Below are positions 34,367 to 43,284 of a stretch of 64,000 bases of DNA, one piece after another. Source of the stretch: FEN-680 sp036845225 (GTDB taxonomy: Bacteria; Actinomycetota; Geothermincolia; Fen-727; Anoxymicrobiaceae); assembly GCA_036845225.1 (NCBI GenBank), contig DAIUEJ010000001.1, forward strand, positions 124,001 to 188,000, in the 5' to 3' direction. The translations under genes and the position numbers were made by a program. A model generated the notes under the pieces. The model did not search any database and was not told the DNA's origin. It saw nothing but the letters and a program-made list of their open reading frames with translations. The stretch's first letter is position 1. Every line of letters starts with the position of its first letter.

Positions 34367-35110
34367 CTACATGTTCAATATTTTCTTGAGCTCGGAGCTC
34401 TGCCGCCGGCTCATGGGGATCTTGCTCTTCGAAGGGTCGCTCATGGTGAGCTCGTAAGAGGAGGTTCCCACCTTGGTGATCTCCTTGACGCGCTGCAGGT
34501 TCACGATGTAGCCGCGGTGCGCCCTGAAGAACTTCGCGGGGTCCAGCATCTTCTCCAGCTCCGAGAGGGTGTGGTTGGTGAGAAAACGGTCGGTGTCGGT
34601 ATGCAGGTAGGTGTACTCCCTCTGGATATTGACGAAGTCTATATCGTCTATGTTGATGAGGTAGATCTTGTCGCCTTTGCGCGCGGGTATCTGAGACCGG
34701 GTCGGCTCGCCCGCCCTGGCGCCCGGGCGGTCGGCCCTCTTGAGTACCGCCTCCACGCGCGCCATCAACTCGAGCGCGCTGAACGGCTTGGTCACGTAGT
34801 CGTCCGCGCCACCCCTGAGCCCCTGCACCTTCGATTTCTCATCGGAGAGCGCGGTGAGCATTATTATCGGGATGTCTTTTGTGCGCGAGTCGTCGCGCAT
34901 GCGGGTCAGCACTTCCCAGCCGTCGATCTTCGGGAGCAGGACGTCGAGGAGGACCAGGTCCGGGCTCTGGTCCGTCACCTTTTTGAGCCCGTCTTCACCC
35001 GTGGTCGCCGTGTCGACGAGGTAACCTTCGAGCCGCAGGCTCTTGGAGATCATCTCGCTTATCAGAGGTTCGTCCTCGACAACGAGGACCTTGTACTTGT
35101 CGCCGTTCAT
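34367..35110 (-). CDS. LytTR-type response regulator
   Basis: 247 aa: receiver domain (1-120) with phospho-acceptor Asp in DLVLLDVLLPKIDG, Thr in MLTALSD and Lys in TKPFS; then a LytTR DNA-binding domain (about 145-247: KIYLINIDDIDFVNIQREYTYL, FRAHRGYIVNLQRVKEI). LytTR regulators bind imperfect direct repeats and often control cell-surface or virulence genes. Third gene of an operon sensor kinase - degenerate GGDEF regulator - LytTR regulator, with only 1 bp to the upstream gene. Confidence 0.93.
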   Translation of the reverse strand: MNGDKYKVLVVEDEPLISEMISKSLRLEGYLVDTATTGEDGLKKVTDQSPDLVLLDVLLPKIDGWEVLTRMRDDSRTKDIPIIMLTALSDEKSKVQGLRGGADDYVTKPFSALELMARVEAVLKRADRPGARAGEPTRSQIPARKGDKIYLINIDDIDFVNIQREYTYLHTDTDRFLTNHTLSELEKMLDPAKFFRAHRGYIVNLQRVKEITKVGTSSYELTMSDPSKSKIPMSRRQSSELKKILNM

Positions 35111-35111
35111 G

Positions 35112-36050
35112 TCACTTCTTCCCGGATTCTTTGCGGCGGTCCATCACGTACTTGCTCCCTGGGAACGTCATCGCATAATCAAGGACTTCTCTAGCAATTT
35201 CTGCCGCTTCCCAATGAGACCTGATCTCACGGTGTCCGTTGGAGGCTACGCCTATGGACAATGTCATCAAAGGATTATCTATCATGCCCCCATGCCTGTC
35301 AAAGGTCGTGACACCACCCCTGGCCATCTCTTCATGGCTGTGAAAATCGCTGACACCGAGGTCGAATTCGTCCAGGATATTGCCAGCGAGACGCTCCACT
35401 TCCCCCGGCCCCGTGAGCACGCTGAAGTTGCCTCCACCGAGGTAGTAGGCGGTGCCCTCGGAGCCCCGGAACTTGAGGAGCGAGGTGAGGGTGCGGGACG
35501 TGAAGCGGAGCACGTCCTCGAACCTTGAGTCGCCGTAGACCTCCCGGTACGGACGGAGGTTGTTCACAGAGATGAGAATGTAGACGAACTGCTCTCCGGT
35601 GAGCACCCTTGCCTTGAGGGCGTCGTCGGAGTCGATGTTCCCGGGCAGCCCCGTGAGAGAGTCGGTGGTGTACTTGTTCGCCGCGCGGTCCAGGTTCATG
35701 TTGATGTGCTCGACGAGGTCGCTGAAGTTGAAAGGCTTGGTCATGAAGTCGTCGGCGCCGGCCTCGAGTCCCTCCACCTTGTTCTCTACCTCCGTGCGCG
35801 CGGTGAGAAGGATGATGGGGACGTCGCGGGTGTCCTTGTCCGCCTTGAGCTGGCGGCAGATCTCGTAGCCGTCGATGTCGGGCATCATGATGTCGCAGAT
35901 GATCAGGTCGAAGCCACCCTCTCTCGCTTTGGCGAGCCCGGTGGTGCCGTTGAGCGCCACGTCGACGTCGAAGGTCTCGAGCTTGAGGTTGATCGCGATT
36001 ATGTCGGCGACCGTCTGCTCGTCTTCGATGATGAGTATCCGTTCAGGCAC
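35112..36050 (-). CDS. Response regulator with degenerate GGDEF domain
   Basis: 312 aa. Receiver domain 1-120 with Asp in DLIICDIMMPDIDG and Lys in TKPFN. The C-terminal domain begins TTDSLTGLPGN as GGDEF domains do and ends in SIGVAS, but the active-site loop reads YYLGGGNFSVL instead of GGDEF. The metal-binding acidic residues are gone, so cyclase activity is unlikely. The domain may sense GTP or c-di-GMP or dimerise the regulator. Start overlaps the kinase stop by 8 bp. Confidence 0.88.
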   Translation of the reverse strand: MPERILIIEDEQTVADIIAINLKLETFDVDVALNGTTGLAKAREGGFDLIICDIMMPDIDGYEICRQLKADKDTRDVPIILLTARTEVENKVEGLEAGADDFMTKPFNFSDLVEHINMNLDRAANKYTTDSLTGLPGNIDSDDALKARVLTGEQFVYILISVNNLRPYREVYGDSRFEDVLRFTSRTLTSLLKFRGSEGTAYYLGGGNFSVLTGPGEVERLAGNILDEFDLGVSDFHSHEEMARGGVTTFDRHGGMIDNPLMTLSIGVASNGHREIRSHWEAAEIAREVLDYAMTFPGSKYVMDRRKESGKK

Positions 36051-38511
36051 CTTCTTCTCCCATCTCCCGGACCGCCGTCACCTTCCCGCTTGGCGTCGCC
36101 AGCGGCACGGTGAAGATGACCGTGGTGCCGGCGCCCTCCGCGCTCTCAGCCCAGATCCTTCCCCCGTGGGCCTCGATGATCGATTTGGTCACGAAGAGGC
36201 CGAGGCCCGCGCCACGGATGCCTCCGCCGGAGGTCATGCCGGCTCGGTGGTACTTCTCGAAGATGAAAGGCAGCTGCTCCTCGGGTATGCCGATGCCGTG
36301 GTCCGATACCAGGACCATGGACTTCTCTTTCAACCGCCTGACGGCGATCTCGATGTCCCCGCCCTCGGGCGAGTACTTGATGGCATTGCCGATGAGGTTG
36401 AGCATGACCTGTTCCAGCTTCGCCTGCTCGGCGAGCACAGGGCCCATGTCGTCCGGCAGGTCGAGGGTTATTCGATGGTCCACCGTCTGAGACTCCGTCC
36501 TGGAGACCACTCGCCTCATGAGCTCCGGCAGGTCGACGAAGGTAGGCTTCAGGTCGAGGCGGCCGGCTTCGATGCGCGAGAGGTCGAGGATGTCGTTGAT
36601 GAGCCTGGTCATCCTCTCGGTCTCGCGAGAGATCACGTTGATGAAGCTCGAGCGGGTCTCCTCGTCGAACTGCACGTCCTCGCGCTGCAGCGTATCGACG
36701 TACGCCTTGATGGAGGTCAGCGGCGTCCTCAGCTCGTGCGAGACCATCGACACAAAATCGCTCTTGGCTTGTTCCACACGGTGCAGGCCCGTGACGTCGT
36801 GGAGGACTGCGACGGTCCCCTTCTTGCCCGACGCCAGCTCGTTGATGGGGACACAGGACACCTCGAGATGCCTGCCGGACGACAGCAGGATGGTCTCGTT
36901 GAAGAGCGGCTCGTCGTCGTCGACGGCCTTGCGGATGAAACGCACCAGGGCCGGCTCCGGTATCACGTCCTCAAGCGAAGCCCCGAGCCACCACCAGGGC
37001 CGGGCCATCGCAAGCATGTTGAAGACGGTCGAGTTGGCGATGAGGACCTCGCCGGTGTCGCTCACCGCCAGCACGCCTACGACCACGCTCTCCAGGACCG
37101 TCTCGAGCTTCGCCTTCTCGACGGCGAGCTCGCCGGTGAGACGGATCACGTCCGTCACGTCCTCGAGGAGCAGGACCGCGCCTACGACCTGGTTCCACTG
37201 GCTGGTGACCGGCGAGACGCGAGCGCTGAGAATCCTTCCCTCGCCCTTGCCGGCGAGGGTCTTGAGGTCCCGCGAGAACGAGGCGGGCACCTCGTCGGGG
37301 CAATCGATTATGCGTCCCTCGATATCCCGGCACAGGCGCCGCCACTCCGCGACCTTGCCCTTGAGGAGAATCTCCAGGGGCTCTCCCATCCCCGGCCGCG
37401 CCCCCAGCATCTCGCGAGAGGTCTTGTTGGTCATCACGACGCGAGACTCGCGGTCCACCACTACCAGCCCGTCGAGCATGCTCTCGATGACAGCCTCTCC
37501 TCGCGAGAGCAGCTGCTGGTAGAGCTCGGCCCTCTCGATGGCCGCGGCGGCGAGGCTGGCAACGGAGACCAGCAGGTCCAGGTCGTCCCCCTTGAAACGC
37601 TTGCGCCTGCTGCTGGCGCAGGAGATGACGCCTACCGTCTTGTCACCGATCTGGATGGGGGCGGCGATCGCGGAGGCGACCTTCTTTCTGGCGCCCGGGA
37701 AAGTGGCGAAGCGCGGGTCCTTGCTGATGTCAGACGTTATGAACGGCTCGCCGCTCTTGGCGACCGACCCGATGAATCCCTCACCGAGGCGGATGGCGAT
37801 CTGCTCGGCGGCGACCTCCTCGGCGTCGGCCCCGGAGGCTTCCACCACCAGGCTGTTGGTCGCAAGGTCGAGAACGCGGACCGAGCTGATGTCAGTGCTG
37901 AAGACGGCGTCCATCTCACCCAGCAGGTGCTGCAGGACCTGCCTGAGGTCGAGGGACTGGCCGAGGGAGCGGCTGATGCGGTAGAGCGTCGAGAAAGTCT
38001 CGCGGTCGCGCAGCCGGCGCCTGTAAGTCGACAGGACGTAGTTGAGGCCGGACGGGAACACCGCCAGGAGAGTTATCTTTATGAAAGCCGGCCCGGAGGG
38101 GCCGAAGGCGTTTGCCAGCAGGACGCCCGCGAGCACGAAAGCAAGGACGGCGTACGCCGAGAGTGACGCTGTCACGTAGATGTCCGAGGTCGCGGCAGGG
38201 ACGAGCATCACGACGAGCAGGAAAGCGTAGAGGGGGCTCGCCATCCCGCCGGAATACGCCGCGGCAAGCGAGATGATCGTTATGCTCACGATCATCTGGA
38301 CGATCAGATAGAAAGTGATGCGACTCTCCGTGGCGTCCTTCACAGGGAGCAGGTAAGACGCGCCGTTGAGCACCGCGCCGACGGCAAGCACGATCCCAAA
38401 CGGCCACGCGCGAGCAAACGACCTGCCCAGGATGAGCGCCGCCGCAGCGACAACGAGGAACAACCACTGCAGATTTCTCGCGGCTTGAAGGTTGCTGGCA
38501 TCGGTGTTCAC
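36043..38511 (-). CDS. Membrane sensor histidine kinase, GAF-PAS-PAS-HisKA-HATPase
   Basis: 822 aa. About six membrane helices (10-185), GAF (about 205-350), two PAS regions (about 365-590), HisKA with H-box SHELRTPL (about 600), HATPase with N-box NLIGNAIKYSP, DHGIGIPEEQLPFIF and GLGLFVTKSII. A complete kinase with its two regulators directly downstream. GTG start at 38511 without a good Shine-Dalgarno. The divergent spacer to the next plus gene carries TTAAC direct repeats that could be its own or another regulator's box. Signal unknown. Confidence 0.93.
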   Translation of the reverse strand: MNTDASNLQAARNLQWLFLVVAAAALILGRSFARAWPFGIVLAVGAVLNGASYLLPVKDATESRITFYLIVQMIVSITIISLAAAYSGGMASPLYAFLLVVMLVPAATSDIYVTASLSAYAVLAFVLAGVLLANAFGPSGPAFIKITLLAVFPSGLNYVLSTYRRRLRDRETFSTLYRISRSLGQSLDLRQVLQHLLGEMDAVFSTDISSVRVLDLATNSLVVEASGADAEEVAAEQIAIRLGEGFIGSVAKSGEPFITSDISKDPRFATFPGARKKVASAIAAPIQIGDKTVGVISCASSRRKRFKGDDLDLLVSVASLAAAAIERAELYQQLLSRGEAVIESMLDGLVVVDRESRVVMTNKTSREMLGARPGMGEPLEILLKGKVAEWRRLCRDIEGRIIDCPDEVPASFSRDLKTLAGKGEGRILSARVSPVTSQWNQVVGAVLLLEDVTDVIRLTGELAVEKAKLETVLESVVVGVLAVSDTGEVLIANSTVFNMLAMARPWWWLGASLEDVIPEPALVRFIRKAVDDDEPLFNETILLSSGRHLEVSCVPINELASGKKGTVAVLHDVTGLHRVEQAKSDFVSMVSHELRTPLTSIKAYVDTLQREDVQFDEETRSSFINVISRETERMTRLINDILDLSRIEAGRLDLKPTFVDLPELMRRVVSRTESQTVDHRITLDLPDDMGPVLAEQAKLEQVMLNLIGNAIKYSPEGGDIEIAVRRLKEKSMVLVSDHGIGIPEEQLPFIFEKYHRAGMTSGGGIRGAGLGLFVTKSIIEAHGGRIWAESAEGAGTTVIFTVPLATPSGKVTAVREMGEEGA

Positions 38512-38544
38512 GGAGTTGTGCGCCTTTGTCAGTTTGATTCGAGA

Positions 38545-38582
38545 TTAACAGAAAATTAACCCACGAGCAAAGGCGGCTTAAC
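38545..38582. promoter_or_regulatory. TTAAC repeats in 11-bp register (PhoB/PhoP-like box)
   Basis: TTAAC starts at 38545, 38556 and 38578, i.e. offsets of 11 and 22 bp, in the divergent spacer between the sensor kinase and the plus-strand membrane protein. OmpR/PhoB-type regulators bind 11-bp direct repeats of this kind. No OmpR-type regulator is encoded in the window. Confidence 0.45.
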
Positions 38583-38638
38583 ATCGCGGCGCGATACTTC
38601 GAACTGCACCAGTGAACACCGGAACGGGAGCGTGAACG

Positions 38639-39247
38639 ATGAGAGAAAAGAGAGAATACGGCGCGGCTGCAGGCGCGCCTCCACCGGCAGGCGAGGCCCG
38701 CGAAATACCCGCGGAGCCTGCGACCTACATGCCGTTGCCGGTCCCGCCTCCTGTGCCTCCGGCCCCGGCCGCGGGCCGCAGAACGGCGCTCAACCCGGGC
38801 AACGGCTGGTGGGCCCTGGTGGCGACCGCCGCAGTGATAGTGATAGTGATAGTGGCAGCGGTCGGCTTCACGGCCGGGTATCTCGTCGGAAACCGCAAGT
38901 CGAGCCCCGCGCCTCCTCAAGGACTCGCGCAACAGGGGCAGGCCGGGCAGCGCCTCCAGCAGTTCCTGCAGCAGAGAGGCGAGAGCCTCATCCAGGGCGA
39001 GGTCAGTTCCGTAAGCGATGGCAGCGTCACCGTCGACACCGCCAAGGGCCGGCAGACCGTATCGCTCACCGCAGACACCAGATTCCCGGGGGCTGCGACC
39101 GGTGCCGCTGGAACAGGGACGGGCGCGCAGAGCCTTCAGACGGGTGAGAGCGTTCTGGTGGTCGTCAAGAAGACGGCGGATGGGAAAATGGAGGCTGTGG
39201 CAGTCAGGCCGAGGCCCTCGGCTCAACCTGCTGTGCCGGCACAATAA
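38639..39247 (+). CDS. Single-pass membrane protein with DUF5666-like domain
   Basis: 202 aa. The cytoplasmic N-terminus is Pro/Ala-rich (about 1-56). One very hydrophobic helix (ALVATAAVIVIVIVAAVGF, about 60-80) leads to an external linker (QQGQAGQRLQQFLQQRGE) and a small beta domain (IQGEVSSVSDGSVTVDTAKG...QSLQTGESVLVVVKK) like DUF5666. ATG 38639 lacks a strong ribosome-binding site. It is divergent from the kinase operon, so a regulatory link is plausible. Function unknown. Confidence 0.75.
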   Translation: MREKREYGAAAGAPPPAGEAREIPAEPATYMPLPVPPPVPPAPAAGRRTALNPGNGWWALVATAAVIVIVIVAAVGFTAGYLVGNRKSSPAPPQGLAQQGQAGQRLQQFLQQRGESLIQGEVSSVSDGSVTVDTAKGRQTVSLTADTRFPGAATGAAGTGTGAQSLQTGESVLVVVKKTADGKMEAVAVRPRPSAQPAVPAQ

Positions 39248-39263
39248 CGCCGCCGCCCGGTCC

Positions 39264-39734
39264 TCAGCAGGCGCCGGCGCCAGGCGCGCTTTCTTCCCTG
39301 TCGTCCTCCTCGGAGTACGCTTGGGCGACGTAATAGATCGCCCGGTCGAAGTATAAGACGACACGGTTGTTGAGCTCGAGTGCCTGGTATAACTCGAGGT
39401 TGGTGGTCAGAAAGCCCTCCTGGAGGACAAAGAGCCAGACGTGGCGCTTCAGCAGCATCAGCGCCATCACCACTTCCTCCACGCCGTATCCCTGCTCCCT
39501 GCGGGTCTGGCCCAGCCGCTTGTAGAAAGACGCCAGCCGCTCCCGTGGGAGGCGCCTTCCCAGGAAGTAGCCGATCCGGTCGCAGATGCTCTCCGCCCGC
39601 TCCTGGAGCTCCTCGCGGGGCACGTTCCAGTAAGAGCGGGTGTACTGCAGGGTCGTTACGTCGTCCACCCATCTCTCCGCGATCGTGGACGAGTTCTTCT
39701 CTATTATCTTTACGAGTTTCGTTGCGACTACCAT
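39264..39734 (-). CDS. RsbRD-N-like helical sensor domain protein
   Basis: 156 aa from ATG 39734 (MVVATKLVKIIEKNSS) with GAAGGGACC upstream; the in-frame extension to 39767 has no site of its own. All-helical, with IIEKNSSTIAERWVDDV near the N-terminus as in RsbRD/RsbR-type N-terminal domains, then EEVVMALMLLKRHVWLFVL and YQALELNNRVVLYFDRAIYYV. No STAS or kinase domain is fused. Probably a stand-alone sensor or anti-regulator; the assignment is tentative. Confidence 0.6.
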   Translation of the reverse strand: MVVATKLVKIIEKNSSTIAERWVDDVTTLQYTRSYWNVPREELQERAESICDRIGYFLGRRLPRERLASFYKRLGQTRREQGYGVEEVVMALMLLKRHVWLFVLQEGFLTTNLELYQALELNNRVVLYFDRAIYYVAQAYSEEDDREESAPGAGAC

Positions 39735-39806
39735 TGCGGTCCCTTCGCCCGGCCGACGGTGTAACACATTGTATTTGAACGTGGAATTGCTGGCAATGCG
39801 GAGGGA

Positions 39807-41807
39807 CTACCTGTCCCGCAAGGAAGTGCTGGGCTCCCTGGAAGTGGTCTTGGCGACCTTCTCGAGGATGGATTCGCTCGAGATGCTCCTGGCCGGGAAG
39901 TAGGCGCCCGCCATCGCCTCCGCGATCCTCCTGGCCGCGGTCGGCCTGGTGCTGAACGGCGAGCCTTGCTCCCGGGGCGCGCTGTCGAGGACGACCGAGG
40001 CGATGCCCCGCTCCCTGATCTCAGAGGCAATCTCGAGGGCCTCTCGCATCGGGTCGGACGAACCCATGGTGATGTTGCCGCCGCCGTCCGAGATGAGGAC
40101 CAGCACCGGGCTGGGCCGCGGGTTCCTGGCGAGCTCGCGCTCGAGGACCTGGTAGCCCATCGCGAGGCCGTGCGAAAGCGGTGTGGTACCACCGGGTGAG
40201 AGCTCGGAGAGAAGCCTGCCCGCCAGCGCCGGGCTCGAGGTCGGGGACATGACCAGCTGCGCCGCGTCGTCCTTGAAGACGACCAGCCCCACGCGGTCGC
40301 GCTTCTGGTAAGCCTCGACCAGCAGGGACATTATCGCTTCGCGAGAAGCGTCGAGGCGTTTCCTTGCCCCCATCGACGCGCTCGCGTCCACTACAAACAG
40401 TATCGACGAACCTACCTTCCTCTTACGCAGCTTCACCTTGATGTCCTCGGGCAGGACCTCCGGCTTGCCTTCCTCTGTCCCGCCGCGCGCCGCCGAGGCC
40501 CTGATGGTGGCATCGATGGCGATGTCGGAAGAAGAGATCTGCTTGGAAGCCGGCGCGGCGCTGCGGTAGTAGCGGCCCCGGGTGTCCGCCCCCTGAGTGT
40601 TCCCCCGCCGGCCGGGAGCCGTGGCCTGCTGGTCCCTGGAGTCCGGCAGGGCGATCCCACCGAAGGCCGGAGCGGCAACTTCCTCTTTGGCCTCTGCCTG
40701 CTGCTCAGAGGGCTCGACCTTTTTGGGCGCGACCTCCACGCCTTCCGCAAAACCCGGAAGAACCGTCTGCTCCGCCGCCGTAAGGCCCTTCATGAGCGAC
40801 GGGACGTCCAGCTGGTGGCCGTCCAGCCCCAGCGGACCCCTGCGGACACGGTGGTTCAGCGCCAACCCGGCGACCCTGGCCAGGTCGTTGATGTCGATGT
40901 GGTCGCGCTCTTCAAAAGCGGCGAGCGCCCGGGCCGAATGGAGCATGGCGATGTCCGCCCGGTGCCCGTCCGCGCCGGCGCGCTCGACTATCAGCGCGAC
41001 GGAGTCGAGCATGGGGTCGGGCACCTCGACCGAACCGTAGCGCTCGCGCGCCGCGACGATGCGGCCACGCAGGCTCTCCTGTTCGGAGTTCCACTGCGAC
41101 TCTAACTCGAGCGGGTTGCGGCTGAACTGGAGGTTGCGCCGGAGGATCTCGGAGCGCTCGGCAGCGGTCACCTCAGTGTCTACCTCGGCGCACAGTCCGA
41201 ACCTGTCCTCGAGCTGCGGTCGGAGGTCGCCCTCCTCGGGGTTCATCGTCCCGACCAGGATGAAGCGCGCCCCGTGGCGGAAGGAGATCCCCTCCCGTTC
41301 GACCACGTTCACACCCATGGCGGCCGAGTCGAGCAAGACATCCACTATGTGGTCCTCGAGCAGGTTGACCTCGTCCACGTAGAGGATCGAGCGGTTGGCC
41401 TTGGCCAGGATGCCGGGGTCGAAAGACCGCTCGCCCCGCCTGAGCGCTTTCTCGATGTCGAGGGTGCCGACCACCATCTCCTCGGTCGCGTTCAGGGGCA
41501 GGGTGACGATCCTCATCCTGGACCTGCCGGCCTGGAGCGACCCTTCCAGAGCGAGGTTGCCCGCGCAGTAGCCGCAGAGGGACTCGATGTCACGGGGGTC
41601 ACAGGAGAACGGGCAGTCCGTGACGACATCGATCTCGGGTAACAGGTGCGCGAGGGCGCGCGCGAGCGTCGACTTCGCGGTCCCGCGCCTGCCCCTGATG
41701 AGGACCCCTCCGACCTGGTGGCTGACCGCGTTCAGCAACAGCGCCAGCTTCACCTGCTCCTGGCCGACCACGGCCGCGAATGGAAAAACGCTTTCTTCCC
41801 TGTTCAA
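39807..41807 (-). CDS. Mg/Co-chelatase-like fused AAA-VWA protein (BchI-BchD type)
   Basis: 666 aa, TTG start overlapping a GGTGAGGG site. N-terminal AAA+ module (1-330) with Walker A GRRGTAKSTLARA, VDEVNLLEDHIVDVLLDSA and EGDLRPQLEDRFG. A low-complexity acidic/Pro linker (about 340-440) is followed by a C-terminal VWA domain with MIDAS VDASASMG. This is the architecture of the fused chelatase D-type subunit found in cobalamin or bacteriochlorophyll synthesis and in stand-alone MoxR-like systems. No CobN/BchH large subunit is near, so the metal substrate is undecided. Confidence 0.85.
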   Translation of the reverse strand: MNREESVFPFAAVVGQEQVKLALLLNAVSHQVGGVLIRGRRGTAKSTLARALAHLLPEIDVVTDCPFSCDPRDIESLCGYCAGNLALEGSLQAGRSRMRIVTLPLNATEEMVVGTLDIEKALRRGERSFDPGILAKANRSILYVDEVNLLEDHIVDVLLDSAAMGVNVVEREGISFRHGARFILVGTMNPEEGDLRPQLEDRFGLCAEVDTEVTAAERSEILRRNLQFSRNPLELESQWNSEQESLRGRIVAARERYGSVEVPDPMLDSVALIVERAGADGHRADIAMLHSARALAAFEERDHIDINDLARVAGLALNHRVRRGPLGLDGHQLDVPSLMKGLTAAEQTVLPGFAEGVEVAPKKVEPSEQQAEAKEEVAAPAFGGIALPDSRDQQATAPGRRGNTQGADTRGRYYRSAAPASKQISSSDIAIDATIRASAARGGTEEGKPEVLPEDIKVKLRKRKVGSSILFVVDASASMGARKRLDASREAIMSLLVEAYQKRDRVGLVVFKDDAAQLVMSPTSSPALAGRLLSELSPGGTTPLSHGLAMGYQVLERELARNPRPSPVLVLISDGGGNITMGSSDPMREALEIASEIRERGIASVVLDSAPREQGSPFSTRPTAARRIAEAMAGAYFPARSISSESILEKVAKTTSREPSTSLRDR

Positions 41808-41889
41808 CCCTCACCCCTGCTCTTAAGCGCACGACCCAATATCTAGTCGTGGAATGCCGTCAGTATCTCAATATATAGATTCACCTAAA

Positions 41890-41916
41890 AATCGGCGCGC
41901 TCCTTTTCCAGCGCGG
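41890..41916 (-). terminator. Minus-strand hairpin with T-run
   Basis: Minus strand: CGCGCT-GGAAAAGG-AGCGCG, then CCGATTTTTAG. It looks like a terminator, but no convincing minus-strand gene ends here, so it may serve a small antisense RNA. Confidence 0.4.
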
Positions 41917-42076
41917 GCCGCGGGACCGCCAGGCCCCCGTCCTCGACCCAAAGGAGCCTCGACGGGGCCGGTCGAAGTATGTCCTTGAAGAGCCCCTTGC
42001 GCGCGGTGGACGTTTGCCCGCCGGGTGGGGCTATGGTAGACTGTTCGACGATTTGCCTGTCAGAGACACAGGAAGT

Positions 42077-42105
42077 TTGCATAGCAAAGGACCTCTTCGT
42101 ATAAT
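42077..42105 (+). promoter_or_regulatory. Sigma70-type promoter of the NlpC/P60 gene
   Basis: TTGCAT (42077-42082), 17 bp, TATAAT (42100-42105). Almost the same hexamers as the greA promoter. Predicted leader about 90 nt. Confidence 0.75.
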
Positions 42106-42203
42106 ATCCAGGTTCTGCGGACAGACGGTCGCGAGTTTCGGAAGAAGAGGCAGGGGGGCTTGATACTATCGTAGCGAAAAGGCCAAGAACGGGATTAATC
42201 CTA

Positions 42204-43211
42204 ATGTCGGCTCTGATCGTTATGCTCACACTCTCTCTGGCGCCGGTGGGGTTTGCCCAGACGGTCGACCAGCGGAAGGCCCAGGCTCAGAAGGACGTCG
42301 ATGCGCTCCAGGCGAAACTCGAGAGCGCTGTCGAGCGTTACAACTACGCGTGCGTCAAGCTGGAGAACACGCGTGGGGCTATTTCCGAGAACAAAGTAAA
42401 GATCACCGTGGCGGAGCAGCAGCTCGCCGCTGACAGGACGCGCCTCAACAGCCGCATACGGGCGATGTACGTGACCAGGCAGGTCAAGATGGTAGACGTC
42501 GTCGTCAGCGCGAAGAACATCGACGAGTTCCTGGTAGGCCTCGACCTCGCCAAGAAGGTCAGCCAGAGGGACGCGCAGATGGTCCGCCAGGTAAAGGATA
42601 CCAAGGCTTCGCTCGAGCAGGCCCGCTCTTCGTTGCAGCAGGAGAAGGCGCAGCAGGAATCGGCGACCAAAGAGATGGCGGACGCCAGGGGCGCCGTCGA
42701 GAACGACCTGTCCGGCGCCAAGGGCAAACTTGCCAGCGCCGAGGAGGAGATCCGCTCGGCGATGGCGCGGCGGGCCTCAGAGGCTTCCACGCGGACGTCG
42801 AGCAGCAGCAGCAGCACCTCGAGCAGCCGCAGCCCGGTCGCGCAGCGCACCCGTCCACCGGGCGCACCGCACGGCGGTGTCGTGGGCGTCGCCTACGACC
42901 AACTGGGCAAGCCCTACGTGTGGGGCGCTGAAGGTCCGGACTCCTTCGACTGTTCCGGGCTCACCATGTACTGCTACAGAGTCGGCGCGGGTATCTCCAT
43001 CAGTCACAGTTCCTATGCCCAGGCCGGTTGCGGCGTTGCGGTAGGGATAGGCGAACTACAGCCTGGCGACATCCTCGGGTTCCGGGGGTGGGGCCACGTA
43101 GGGTTGTTCGTGGGTGGAGACAGCTTCATCCACGCGCCCCAGACCGGCGACGTCGTGAAGGTCTCATCGCTGTCAGCCCGCACAAACTTCTGCGGTGCCG
43201 TCCGGCCGTGA
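42204..43211 (+). CDS. Secreted NlpC/P60 peptidoglycan hydrolase with coiled coil
   Basis: 335 aa. Signal peptide (LIVMLTLSLAPVGFAQ), long coiled coil (about 20-195), Ser-rich linker with poly-Ser, and a C-terminal NlpC/P60 domain (about 225-335) with catalytic Cys in DSFDCSGLTMYCY, His in GHVGLFVG and His in FIHAPQ. It is expected to cut D-Glu-diaminopimelate bonds like RipA/CwlO-type FtsX-dependent hydrolases. The ATG at 42204 has a weak site (GGGA). In-frame codons upstream encode KRPR, which would suit a signal peptide, but no standard start codon precedes them. Confidence 0.9.
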   Translation: MSALIVMLTLSLAPVGFAQTVDQRKAQAQKDVDALQAKLESAVERYNYACVKLENTRGAISENKVKITVAEQQLAADRTRLNSRIRAMYVTRQVKMVDVVVSAKNIDEFLVGLDLAKKVSQRDAQMVRQVKDTKASLEQARSSLQQEKAQQESATKEMADARGAVENDLSGAKGKLASAEEEIRSAMARRASEASTRTSSSSSSTSSSRSPVAQRTRPPGAPHGGVVGVAYDQLGKPYVWGAEGPDSFDCSGLTMYCYRVGAGISISHSSYAQAGCGVAVGIGELQPGDILGFRGWGHVGLFVGGDSFIHAPQTGDVVKVSSLSARTNFCGAVRP

Positions 43212-43236
43212 GATAAGCAGGAGACAGGTTTAAAGG

Positions 43237-43262
43237 AAGGCCCCGGGAAGGGGCCTTTCTTA
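43237..43262 (+). terminator. Terminator of the NlpC/P60 gene
   Basis: AAGGCCCC-GGGAA-GGGGCCTT followed by TCTTA. Confidence 0.8.
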
Positions 43263-43284
43263 TCGATTGCGGAAGGTGGTGCCC

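Larger units (their letters stand above)
41822..42203. other. Intergenic region upstream of the NlpC/P60 gene
   Basis: A gene-free 382-bp stretch. It holds a hairpin plus T-run on the minus strand (41890-41916), a GC-rich hairpin CCCCGTC...GACGGGG near 41935-41967, and the NlpC/P60 promoter (42077-42105). An open minus frame, 41885-42229, is not convincing. Confidence 0.6.

Noticed and set aside
35875..38166. 763-codon plus-strand frame opposite the histidine kinase
   Set aside because: Shadow of a well-supported kinase; no recognisable motif.
42112..42203. c-di-AMP (ydaO) riboswitch before the NlpC/P60 gene
   Set aside because: Expected from actinobacterial precedents, but the leader from the mapped promoter is only about 90 nt and the conserved ydaO cores are not visible.
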